Below the pieces are notes generated by a model, which ran no database searches, was not told where the DNA came from, and saw only the letters and a list, made by a program, of their open reading frames with translations. Shown piece by piece: positions 24,562-33,281 of a stretch of 54,227 bases of DNA. Origin of the DNA: CAYJBP01 sp964372025 (GTDB taxonomy: Bacteria > Bacillota > Dehalobacteriia > UBA4068); NCBI GenBank assembly GCA_964372025.1, contig CAYJPF010000004.1, positions 1-54,227 on the forward strand. Direction: 5' to 3'. Position numbers and translations under genes: made by a program. Numbering within the stretch: the first letter of the stretch is position 1; each line of letters opens with the position of its first letter.

Positions 24562-25790
24562 CTGCGAATTAAAGGCATAGTCATACAACGCGGGCCACCA
24601 CGCCCACGCGATAGTTCCGAGCTGGCAATTTTGATAACCTCGATATCGTTTTTCTCCAAAATGGCATTGGTAATGGTATTGCGATCATAAACCACCACCT
24701 TGCCGGGAGCGATGGCCAGGGTATTAGCGCCATCATTCCATTGCTCACGCGCGGCAGCCACCTGATCATTGCCGCCGCAAGGGATTAAAATGATACGCTC
24801 TAAATCCAAAATTTGCTTTAAAACCATGCTTAGATTTTCTCGATAATGCTCCACCCGATAGCGGCCGCTATCATCAATTTTATGCAGCCCATAAATTTGC
24901 AGACTATTTAATATGCCGGGATGAATGGTAAATTTATTAACGTCTACCTGGGTAAATACTGTATCCAGATGCATATAGGCCCGCAAATCGGGTATATCCA
25001 AAGCCAAAATAGTTGTTACCGAACTTAAAGGATTGCTAAATAAATTTTGAGCCAAAATTTCGATGGCTTCGGGGCAGGTTCTTTGCGATAAACCAATCGC
25101 CAAGACCTGCTCATTTAAATTTAAAATATCGCCGCCTTCGATGCTAAAAGGATTATCATTATCATAAAAAAGTGGCGTTTTTTGAGCATAATCGGGATGA
25201 TATTTAAAAATATAACGGCTAAAAATAGTTTCGCGGTTGCGGGTAAGGGCATGCATATGATTTAGGCTTACCCCCTGGCCAATGGCCGCAAAAGGGTCGC
25301 GGGTAAAGTATAAATTAGGGATAGGGGCGCAAATAAACTGCTGCTTATAATCGAGCCGCTCGCTTAAAATGCCCGGCTTTAAATCGGGAAAAAGCTTATA
25401 AAATTCCTCCAGGTGAATACCGCTCATTGTTTTAAAAACAAATTGACGGCAATCTTTAATATCGGCCAAAAACTCACTTAAATAAGGCTGATAATGGCGG
25501 GCAATATAGCCGGATTTATTAATAAATTCTTCGATAAACTGCTCTTTTACCTGCTGAGATTGGCTTAAAGCCTCGCAGGTTAAATCGGCTAAATAAACAG
25601 TTTGTGCGCCATGGGCGCTTAGGGCCTGGGCAAATTGATCATGCTCTTTTTGGGCAGCGGCTAAATAGGGGATATCATCGAATAATAATTGCTCTAGGGA
25701 ATCGGGAGTTAATTGCTCTAATTCGCTACCCGGTCGATGCAAAAGTACCTTTTGCAAGCTATTAATTTCGCTTTTAACATTGATAGTCAT
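24558..25790 (-). CDS. arcA: Arginine deiminase
   Basis: ArcA hydrolyses arginine to citrulline and ammonia. The 410-aa protein carries the guanidino-group-modifying enzyme motifs: LYFTRDPFAAIG, EGGDILNL, YMHLDTVFTQVD, and the catalytic cysteine C402 near the C-terminus in RGRGGPRCMTMPL. ATG 25790 has AAGGAG 6 bp upstream. The usual partners arcB and arcC are absent from the window, so ATP formation through this pathway would need genes elsewhere. It competes with SpeA for arginine. It overlaps the deoC stop by 4 bp. Confidence 0.96.
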   Translation of the reverse strand: MTINVKSEINSLQKVLLHRPGSELEQLTPDSLEQLLFDDIPYLAAAQKEHDQFAQALSAHGAQTVYLADLTCEALSQSQQVKEQFIEEFINKSGYIARHYQPYLSEFLADIKDCRQFVFKTMSGIHLEEFYKLFPDLKPGILSERLDYKQQFICAPIPNLYFTRDPFAAIGQGVSLNHMHALTRNRETIFSRYIFKYHPDYAQKTPLFYDNDNPFSIEGGDILNLNEQVLAIGLSQRTCPEAIEILAQNLFSNPLSSVTTILALDIPDLRAYMHLDTVFTQVDVNKFTIHPGILNSLQIYGLHKIDDSGRYRVEHYRENLSMVLKQILDLERIILIPCGGNDQVAAAREQWNDGANTLAIAPGKVVVYDRNTITNAILEKNDIEVIKIASSELSRGRGGPRCMTMPLIRS

Positions 25791-25884
25791 TTTTTACTCC
25801 TTATAATTGCCACTTAATCTATTGTAAGAATAATTCAACTTTTTATGCCACTTCTCCTTTATTATACCGCAACCGCCCCAAGGT

Positions 25885-25922
25885 TTAAAAAAAACTACTA
25901 CAAACCATAATGTTTGTAGTAG
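25885..25922 (-). terminator. Terminator of the sortase gene
   Basis: On the minus strand CTACTACAAAC (25922-25912) and GTTTGTAGTAG (25905-25895) form a perfect 11-bp stem followed by eight T residues, about 30 bp after the sortase stop codon. Confidence 0.85.
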
Positions 25923-25952
25923 CTTTTAAGGAGTAAGAATGAAATTTTCTAT

Positions 25953-26858
25953 TTATTCGGCATTGGCAATTGTTCCCTGACTATTTTCGGCTTGGGCTAG
26001 AAACTCAAAATTGTCATCATGGGGGAATATTTGATCCAAACTGCCTCTAACTACAATGCGATGCGATCCAATACCTATCGGTGTGCAAGAGGTTAATGTT
26101 AAGCAGGAAAAACCTTGGCTTTTAATGATATCCCAGTTATCGGCCTCAACCACGCTTTGATCTAAATAAGTGTAACGATAAATTTGCTCGCCATCGCTTA
26201 AATACATATAATCGCCATCGGTTAAGGTATCGATATAATAAAAGGGAGCATTATCGGTAATTACACCGCCATAGCTGGTATTACGATGCGCAGCTAGGCT
26301 AACATTACGATTGCCTTCGCCGGGCAATTGTGCATAATCATAAAGGCCAACACCTTGATTTAAAGTTTCGTCTTCTACATTAGCGTATATCGACCAGCTA
26401 TCTTCAAGCTTAGGGATAATTAAGGTTAAATCACCTTCTTGATAATGTTGACGCTCTACGGTGATAAAAAATTTATCATGAGGCAAATTGTCTTCAATAA
26501 TTTCCTCTTCTTCCGAAGCTTGCTCAACAAGAATTTCTTCGATATCCGCAGTTAAAGGCAATGGGATTTCGTTAATTGTTATGGTATCTTGGTTGGCTGC
26601 TACTTGGCTGGTTTGCTGATAATCCTTCCACACCGCATAACCATATACCGCAAAAGCAAATATCGAAAAGGCAAGGAGGGTGCTGCATACAATACGCGTG
26701 ATTTTTAGGAAAAAATATTTCCAGGATTCAAAATAGGTTTCTTGATTATTGTCATCGTCAAGATCTTGACTATCTTCACAATCTTGATCTAAAATTTCTT
26801 CGCTTAGATAAGTTTCTTCCCTGATTTCCAGGAGTTCAATTTTTTCAAATTTACCCAT
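25953..26858 (-). CDS. Sortase (class D/E-like transpeptidase)
   Basis: The protein (301 aa from ATG 26858) is a membrane-anchored cysteine transpeptidase that joins surface proteins to the wall or to each other. A strongly acidic cytoplasmic tail (about 1-50) precedes one membrane helix (about 52-76). The catalytic set is visible: H191 in SLAAHRNT, C258 in TLTSCTPIG and R267 in SHRIVVRG. I prefer ATG 26858 because GGAG lies 9 bp upstream; ATG 26873 would add five residues but has no site. No LPXTG-type substrate is encoded in the window, so it is not in a pilus operon. Class is uncertain. Confidence 0.9.
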   Translation of the reverse strand: MGKFEKIELLEIREETYLSEEILDQDCEDSQDLDDDNNQETYFESWKYFFLKITRIVCSTLLAFSIFAFAVYGYAVWKDYQQTSQVAANQDTITINEIPLPLTADIEEILVEQASEEEEIIEDNLPHDKFFITVERQHYQEGDLTLIIPKLEDSWSIYANVEDETLNQGVGLYDYAQLPGEGNRNVSLAAHRNTSYGGVITDNAPFYYIDTLTDGDYMYLSDGEQIYRYTYLDQSVVEADNWDIIKSQGFSCLTLTSCTPIGIGSHRIVVRGSLDQIFPHDDNFEFLAQAENSQGTIANAE

Positions 26859-26944
26859 CGGTGTATACTCCATTTCTATAGTTTAGTTAGTTGCTTAAAT
26901 TATTATTTGCTGTAAAGCATCATATTTATTTAGCTTATATCAAT

Positions 26945-26995
26945 ATTATAACAGACTTTGGTTACATTTCGGTTACATTTTGCATTTTTTTTACA
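26945..26995 (-). promoter_or_regulatory. Sortase promoter with WalR-type boxes
   Basis: On the minus strand an extended -10 TG-T-TATAAT (TATAAT at 26950-26945) has no good -35. In its place are TGTAAC-N5-TGTAAC (26977-26972 and 26966-26961) and, just upstream, TGTAAA-N5-TGCAAA (26995-26990 and 26984-26979). The first pair fits the published WalR/YycF consensus TGTWAH-N5-TGTWAH. A regulator bound there would contact polymerase at the -35 position. Confidence 0.55.
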
Positions 26996-27085
26996 TTTTT
27001 TTTATTAATTTGTTAATTTTTTTTGATAAACAAAAAAATGGCAAATTTTTGATTTAAAAAAATTAATTGTAAAGTAGATTAGTAC

Positions 27086-27114
27086 TTGCCAAAACGGCAT
27101 TTTTAGCGCATAAT
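27086..27114 (+). promoter_or_regulatory. Probable promoter of the HD/nucleotidyltransferase cassette
   Basis: TTGCCA (27086-27091), 17-bp spacer, CATAAT (27109-27114), about 60 bp upstream of the 1616-aa gene. The octamer AAAGTAGA occurs on each side. The rest of the 299-bp gap to the sortase gene is A/T runs and the sortase promoter. Confidence 0.5.
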
Positions 27115-27172
27115 ATAAAGTAGAGTTTATTTTCTTACTTATATAATATAATTTTTTTGAAAGGGCAAGAGA

Positions 27173-30100
27173 ATGGCTAAACAATTTGAGGTTTATATGT
27201 TTGCAAATTTACGGCAAGCGCTTTTTAAGCCGGAAGTTTTGGAACAGTTTAATATTAATAAGCGAGCTTGGCAATCATTATTAAAAGAAGATAATTGGTC
27301 GGAAATATTTAAAGACTTGGCAGCTAAAAATAATCGTTATAGCTGTGCCGAGGTTTTAGATTTGGCCAAAAATACCATGCAAAAATTAGCGCCAACCCCC
27401 CAGGAGGGCTGGTTGCGCTTTATTTATGATTATAATCGTAATTTACTTTTTCCGCAGAGCGAATTTGAACCCAGGGCTAAAGAATATGGCGATGCGGCCT
27501 TGTTTTACCTGGTATTATTACAGGTTTTATTAAATGAGGAAAAAAAATATATGCCCTTTGATTGGCGCATGGATTTTTGCTTTTTAAATGAGGATCAATA
27601 TTTAGCTACCGATACCGCCGAGGAATATCAATTATTGCTTAAATATTGGCAGCAAAATTTTGTTTATGAGCTATTACGCTTAACCGGCGAGGTTATGCCT
27701 TTTTGCACATTATCGCATATAGCCGGGGTGCATCATTTGGCAATTAGCTGCGCTTTAGATTTAAAAAATGCCGGGGCTAGCCTGGATTTAGCCTTAATTT
27801 CCGGTGCGGCCTTAACCCATGATATTGGTAAATATGGCTGTAAACCGCATGAAAAAGTGCCTTATTTACATTATTATTATAGCGATTTATGGTGCAATCA
27901 GCGAGCATTGCCCACAATTGGCCATATTGCGGCTAACCATTCTACCTGGGATTTAGAATTGGAATTATTAAGGGTAGAATCCTTATTCTTAATTTATGCT
28001 GATTTTAGAGTACGGGAGATTATCGAAGAAGATCAGCCACGGCAAATGATGATTTTGCCTTTAAAGAATGCCTTTGATGCAATTTTGAACAAATTAGATA
28101 GCGTGGATGAGTATAAATTGCAACGATATGAATTTGTTTATGCCAAATTGCATGATTTTGAGGTTTATTTAAGGCGCCGTGGTGTAAATGTGGAGTTAGA
28201 TAGCAAATTAAGGCCGATTTTGCCCTTAAATGATACTGCCTTAATGGATTATAATCAAGTTGTGGCGGCTTTAAAATATTTAAGTATTGATCATAATATT
28301 TCGCTAATGCATCATTTGGGCAGCGAACGGCTATTTGGTAATATCCTAGAAGCCGCGCGTGGCGAAAAAAATTGGAAGAATATCCGGGCTTATTTGAACA
28401 TTTTTGAAGAGTATTTTGCTTATTTAAATCAAGGCCAAAAAGTGCAAACCCTTAGCTTTTTATATGAATTATTAATGCATAGAGAAGGGGATATTAGGCG
28501 CGCGGCAGCCGGCTTAATGGGCCAAATTATTGCTAATTTTAATAAGGGCTATATTAAACAATTGCCGGATAGCGAGCAAATTCACCCTGCTAAGGAGCTT
28601 GCTTTAAATCTTTGGCAAAAATATTTGCATAGGGTAATTATTCCCGATCATAAACTAAGCAGCCAGCATAAAAGCTGGGTTGGCTATACTTTAAAAATAA
28701 TTATATCCTCGGTATTAGAATATTGCGAGCCTAATGAGCGTAGCATATATATCCAACCTTTAATGACATATTTTACCGATACCCATAGCCTACATGATAC
28801 CACTTCTTTTGTGCTTTTGGATGCGATGACTTATCTGCCTTTGGAATTATGCGGCGAAGCGGAATTAAGCCGTTTGAGTAATTTTGCCATTGATACGGTA
28901 AATCATCCTAATTTGGAATTAAGGGTGGCTGCTTTAAGGGTATTGCGGCGCTTGGCCGAGCTGGTTAAGGATGATAATTCCTCTTTGCCTCAAAGGCTAA
29001 AAGATTTTGCCCTTAATTTTGATGATCAGAATATCGATGCTTTAATCTTCCTTAAAAGACGAATGATGCGGGTTTTATGCTTGGATGATAGCTGCGCTAA
29101 TGAGCGCCTGGATAGTGGCGAAATCATTGCCGATATTTTCTTAGATAATCTTAAAACGGCTACACCTTGGATTATTAAGGCAATTAATATTAAGCTTTTG
29201 CTGGATAAGATTGAGAAAGGTAATCAGGAGCACTTATTGCATATTGCTGCCCATCTTTCTAATTTAATTAAGGTTAGCGAAAGGGTTGTGGTGCGCCATG
29301 ATGCCGGCCAGGCCTTGCTAAAGATTATCCCTTTGCTAACAATCGATCAAAGAAATGAAATTGCCGTTGAATTAACCAAAGGCTTAGAGGTGGGCGAATA
29401 CGAGTTTTCGAAGTATATTCCCGAATATTTAGGCCAACTTTTGCTTTATTTATCACCCGAAGAATTAGATGAAATGATTAAAAGGATTAATCAGCTGTTA
29501 AGCGGCAATAATGAGCGCATAATTTCGGTGGCTTTGGCCACAATCGGCATTATTGTGCAGGCTTATGATGGCTATTTAGCACGCTTTAATGAAACGCCGG
29601 CTCGCTATCAAAAACGCCTGGAAGTATTATTGGGCATGATTTTAAAAAGCCTGGCCAGCCATCATGATACGGTGCGGCAGGAGGCTTTATTGGTTTTGGG
29701 CAAAGGGGTTTTTGGTAATAATAAAATTTCCCTTAATGAAAAAAATAATATCTTTAATCTGATTTGCAAAAAAATGCTATTTTTAATTCGCGAAAATGAT
29801 GAAGATGAATTAACCTTTTATTATAGCTCGTCGGCACTTAATCATTTTTATCGCTTTATGGCCTTAAAAAGCATGGATAGCAGCCGCTTTAAGCAGCAAG
29901 CTAAACGCAAAATTGCCTTTTTTCCCGGCACTTTCGATCCTTTTACTTTATCGCATAAAGGTATTGTCCAGGAAATTTTGAATTTAGGCTTTGAGGTATT
30001 GCTTTCTTTAGATGAATTTTCCTGGTCTAAAAAAACGCAACCGCGCTTAATTAGGCGCCAAATTGCCTCGATATCGGTAGCAGATGAATTTAATGTGCAT

Positions 30101-32023
30101 ATATTTGATGATTCTTTGCCGGTAAATATCGCCAATAATGATGATTTAAAACGCTTATCAGCTGCCTTAGAAGGTCGTGAAATTTATATTGTGGTGGGCT
30201 CGGATGTGGTGCTTAATGCTTCGGCTTATACTAAGCCCCTTGCCGATTTTTCGATTCATAATTGGAATCATATTATCTTTAGCCGTGCCTCTAATACGGC
30301 TTGGCGGCCGGAAAATCATCATGCTTATCAGCAGATTAAGGGCGATATTATCGAATTATCTTTGCCAATGCATCTGGAAGATATCAGCTCTACCCGTATC
30401 CGGGAAAATATCGATAATAATCGTGATATTTCGCATTTGATTGATCCTGCTGCTCAGGAATTTATTTATTATCATAGCCTTTATTTGCGAGAGCCGCAAT
30501 ATAAGCCGGTTTTGCGCTCTAAGGCCATGCAGTTTAACTATTTTGCTGATTTAGATCAAGCTTTAATCGAGCAATTATTAAGGCAAATCGATTGCAGTGA
30601 TCATCATTTTGCAAATCTAGCTGCCAATTTAGCAAGTAAAAATAATCAGGCGCTGATGATTAGTTTAGGCGATAATCAGCAGCAAGCTTTAGGGATTATC
30701 TTTATGCGCATCATTAATAGCTCGGATTTATATGAGCAATTACATGATATCCGCTTGGCCGATTTAATTCGCAAAAAAGCCAATGGGCGTATTCTTTTAA
30801 TCAGTGGCGCCTTATTTTGCGAGGATATCGAACAAGATAATAATATACAGCTATTATTAAACGAAGCCTTAGCGATGGCTTTGGCAGATAATTGTATTTT
30901 TGGTATTTATAATCCGGCAGCCAATATTTTAAGCAGCCCTTTAATCCAGCATAATCTGGAAAAGCAAGGTTTTAACAAAATTAGCGGCGGCCATGGGCTT
31001 TATACGGTAAATATGCATGAACCGCTAGTATTAATTCAAAACCTGGAAACTTCTATTAAAGAGCCTTTGGCTTCCAATCCGCAAGTAATTGCGGCCACAC
31101 GCAAGGCGCATCATCGCCTGCAGCTGGCCTTAAATAATTTATTTCCCGGTAATTTAGTGCTTTCTTTGGCGGCATCTACCATTCATCAAAGATTAATGGA
31201 GGAAATTACCGGCATCAATCAGGTTTCGATGCAACAAAGCATGCCACGCAAGCTGGGCGATTATATGTGTGTGCCTTTTGGCAAAATGCTGCGGGGCAAG
31301 GTTGTGCCCAATACTGTAACAAAAACCCTGCATACGGATAAAGTGTATAACCCCGATATTAGCCAAAGCACTATTCAGGCTTATCCTTATTATTCCAAGC
31401 TATCTAATCAGATTAGAACCATTAGCTCTTTTCAGCGGCAAATCATTTTAGTGGATGATATTTTACATGCAGGCGATAGAATGATTGCCCTCGACCCTTT
31501 ATTTAAAGCCGGAGATTTGGATATAAAAATGGTTTTAGTGGGGGTATTATCCGGTTATGGCCGCGACTTAATGGCTGTTAAAGGCTATGATACTAAAGGC
31601 GTTTATTATGTTCCTACTATTAAATATTGGTTTGTGGAATCTACCCTTTATCCATTTATCGGTGGTGATACTATTAAGCGCGAAGGCTTGCCCATTTTTG
31701 GCCTTTTGCCTTCTATTAATATGGTTTTACCCTATGCCGCCCCATTTTTTGCCAAGGATTGCTCGGGTCAGGCCATTTATGATTTTTCGCTTACTTGCTT
31801 GGAAAATGCTCGCGATTTATTCTTAACCTTAGAGGCCGAGTATCGCAATATGTTCGAGCGTAATTTATCCTTAAGCCGCCTATCCGAGGCAGTAATCTTG
31901 CCGCTTTGCCCGGATAAAGGCAGCTGCCTCAGCTACGACCCATCATTAAGTGTATCCACTTATTTAGAAAATGATATTGAAATGATAATCCGTAATAAAA
32001 ATGTTATAGTTAGGGAGGGCTAA
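27173..32023 (+). CDS. Multidomain HD / HEAT / nucleotidyltransferase / GNAT-like / PRTase-like protein, 1616 aa
   Basis: This giant cytosolic protein joins several enzyme folds. An HD-hydrolase-like domain (about 180-310) has H187/H188 and HD at 216-217 (THDIGK). A helical HEAT-like solenoid spans about 390-900. A NadD/PPAT-type nucleotidyltransferase (about 912-1090) has PGTFDPFTLSH (918-928, H928; the usual HxGH reads TLSH) and the ISSTRIR motif at 1071-1077. A GNAT-like region follows (about 1120-1290, inferred). A PRTase-like domain (about 1310-1530) has the PRPP-loop motif VDDILHAGDR (1427-1436). No membrane segment. Substrates are unknown; processing of a nucleotide or NAD-like cofactor is only a guess. 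The second gene starts 2 bp after its stop. Confidence 0.85.
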   Translation: MAKQFEVYMFANLRQALFKPEVLEQFNINKRAWQSLLKEDNWSEIFKDLAAKNNRYSCAEVLDLAKNTMQKLAPTPQEGWLRFIYDYNRNLLFPQSEFEPRAKEYGDAALFYLVLLQVLLNEEKKYMPFDWRMDFCFLNEDQYLATDTAEEYQLLLKYWQQNFVYELLRLTGEVMPFCTLSHIAGVHHLAISCALDLKNAGASLDLALISGAALTHDIGKYGCKPHEKVPYLHYYYSDLWCNQRALPTIGHIAANHSTWDLELELLRVESLFLIYADFRVREIIEEDQPRQMMILPLKNAFDAILNKLDSVDEYKLQRYEFVYAKLHDFEVYLRRRGVNVELDSKLRPILPLNDTALMDYNQVVAALKYLSIDHNISLMHHLGSERLFGNILEAARGEKNWKNIRAYLNIFEEYFAYLNQGQKVQTLSFLYELLMHREGDIRRAAAGLMGQIIANFNKGYIKQLPDSEQIHPAKELALNLWQKYLHRVIIPDHKLSSQHKSWVGYTLKIIISSVLEYCEPNERSIYIQPLMTYFTDTHSLHDTTSFVLLDAMTYLPLELCGEAELSRLSNFAIDTVNHPNLELRVAALRVLRRLAELVKDDNSSLPQRLKDFALNFDDQNIDALIFLKRRMMRVLCLDDSCANERLDSGEIIADIFLDNLKTATPWIIKAINIKLLLDKIEKGNQEHLLHIAAHLSNLIKVSERVVVRHDAGQALLKIIPLLTIDQRNEIAVELTKGLEVGEYEFSKYIPEYLGQLLLYLSPEELDEMIKRINQLLSGNNERIISVALATIGIIVQAYDGYLARFNETPARYQKRLEVLLGMILKSLASHHDTVRQEALLVLGKGVFGNNKISLNEKNNIFNLICKKMLFLIRENDEDELTFYYSSSALNHFYRFMALKSMDSSRFKQQAKRKIAFFPGTFDPFTLSHKGIVQEILNLGFEVLLSLDEFSWSKKTQPRLIRRQIASISVADEFNVHIFDDSLPVNIANNDDLKRLSAALEGREIYIVVGSDVVLNASAYTKPLADFSIHNWNHIIFSRASNTAWRPENHHAYQQIKGDIIELSLPMHLEDISSTRIRENIDNNRDISHLIDPAAQEFIYYHSLYLREPQYKPVLRSKAMQFNYFADLDQALIEQLLRQIDCSDHHFANLAANLASKNNQALMISLGDNQQQALGIIFMRIINSSDLYEQLHDIRLADLIRKKANGRILLISGALFCEDIEQDNNIQLLLNEALAMALADNCIFGIYNPAANILSSPLIQHNLEKQGFNKISGGHGLYTVNMHEPLVLIQNLETSIKEPLASNPQVIAATRKAHHRLQLALNNLFPGNLVLSLAASTIHQRLMEEITGINQVSMQQSMPRKLGDYMCVPFGKMLRGKVVPNTVTKTLHTDKVYNPDISQSTIQAYPYYSKLSNQIRTISSFQRQIILVDDILHAGDRMIALDPLFKAGDLDIKMVLVGVLSGYGRDLMAVKGYDTKGVYYVPTIKYWFVESTLYPFIGGDTIKREGLPIFGLLPSINMVLPYAAPFFAKDCSGQAIYDFSLTCLENARDLFLTLEAEYRNMFERNLSLSRLSEAVILPLCPDKGSCLSYDPSLSVSTYLENDIEMIIRNKNVIVREG

Positions 32024-32025
32024 TT

Positions 32026-33264
32026 GTGAAATATTATAGCTTTAATGATATGATTTTTGGATCATTTGAAGATTTGGATTTACCGCAGATACCGGAGCCG
32101 GAAAAAAGGCCGAATTTTATGCTTTATCAAAGAGATATTGCTAAAAATAAAGCCGCTTTTGCCCTAACTGATATCGGCCAAATTCGCCCTGATAGCCAAG
32201 AGAGCCATCATTGGCTTAATCGTAGCCGCTTGCAAGCAGGGGAGTTTTATGATGCCAAGCTGGCCGCCTATTTAGCAGAAGGGCCACTAAAAGCTATTAA
32301 TATCAATCATCCCTCTTGGCAAAGAATAGCACTTGCTTATCCAATTAATCATTCGCGGCGAGTAAATATTATTGCCTTGGGCGATGTGGGCGCTACCATG
32401 TTAATGGGCTTGCGGCTTTTAGGCGGCGAAGTAATCAGCAAAATTGGCATTTATGATCTTAATCAAAAAAATGCCGAGCGTTATGAGTTTGAGATGAATC
32501 AAGTTATCGATGGCCATGATTATGATACCCTGCCCCCGGTAGAGGTGATTAATGAGGAGCAAATATTTGATTGCGCGGTGCTGATTTTTTGCGCAGCTGC
32601 CAATTTGCCGCCGGTAGATAGCCAGGTTAAGGATGTACGCATGGCTCAATTTGCGGCTAATCGTAAAATTATCGGCGAATATGCGCGTAAAGCCAGAAAA
32701 GCCAAATTTATGGGCTTTTGTTGTGTAGTTAGTGATCCGGTTGATTTATTATGCAAAGAATTATTTACTGTATCCAATACCAATGAACAGGGCGAGTTTG
32801 ATGGCTTGGGGATTAGGGCTGAATTTATTCAAGGCTATGGCTTAGGGGTTATGAATGCCCGTGCTGCCTATTTTGCCAAAAAAGATAGCCGCTTTAGCTC
32901 GTTTTTAACTGAAGGCCGAGCCTTTGGGCCCCATGGCAATGATTTGATTATTGCCAATTCGATTAATAATTATAATCATGATTTATCCTTAGAATTAACA
33001 GCCAAAGCGGTAACTGCCAATATGCAAATGCGTAAACTGGGCTTTAAGCCATATATTGCGCCGGCTTTATCCTCGGCTGCTTTAGCAATTATCCGCACTT
33101 TAGGTGGTAAGTGGCAATATAGCTCGGTATTTTTAGGCGGCATTTATATGGGCTGCAAAAATCGCTATTTATATCAAGGTAATCAAGTAGAATGCCTGCC
33201 TTTGCCCGATAAACTATATCAAAGAATAGAGGAGGCGGCGCATAATTTAGCCCAAATTAATTAA
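32026..33264 (+). CDS. Lactate/malate dehydrogenase-like protein, second gene of the cassette
   Basis: The 412-aa protein has an N-terminal extension of about 110 residues, then a Rossmann domain with the dinucleotide loop GDVGAT (119-124) and acidic D of the second strand (IGIYDLN). VVSDPVDLL corresponds to the NPVD segment of LDH/MDH, and FGPHGND to their catalytic-histidine GxHG motif. It is therefore probably an NAD(P)-dependent 2-hydroxyacid dehydrogenase relative with an unknown substrate; the extension sets it apart from ordinary LDH. The GTG start (32026) follows GGGAGGG and lies 2 bp after the stop of the fusion gene, so the two are co-translated. Confidence 0.75.
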   Translation: MKYYSFNDMIFGSFEDLDLPQIPEPEKRPNFMLYQRDIAKNKAAFALTDIGQIRPDSQESHHWLNRSRLQAGEFYDAKLAAYLAEGPLKAININHPSWQRIALAYPINHSRRVNIIALGDVGATMLMGLRLLGGEVISKIGIYDLNQKNAERYEFEMNQVIDGHDYDTLPPVEVINEEQIFDCAVLIFCAAANLPPVDSQVKDVRMAQFAANRKIIGEYARKARKAKFMGFCCVVSDPVDLLCKELFTVSNTNEQGEFDGLGIRAEFIQGYGLGVMNARAAYFAKKDSRFSSFLTEGRAFGPHGNDLIIANSINNYNHDLSLELTAKAVTANMQMRKLGFKPYIAPALSSAALAIIRTLGGKWQYSSVFLGGIYMGCKNRYLYQGNQVECLPLPDKLYQRIEEAAHNLAQIN

Positions 33265-33281
33265 ACGCCGACAGCTTATTA

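Noticed and set aside
24558..25790. Complete arginine deiminase pathway operon
   Set aside because: Only arcA is present; no ornithine carbamoyltransferase, carbamate kinase or arginine/ornithine antiporter is next to it.
25953..26858. Sortase as part of a pilus locus
   Set aside because: No LPXTG-type substrate or pilin gene occurs in the window; neighbours are arcA and the unknown cassette.
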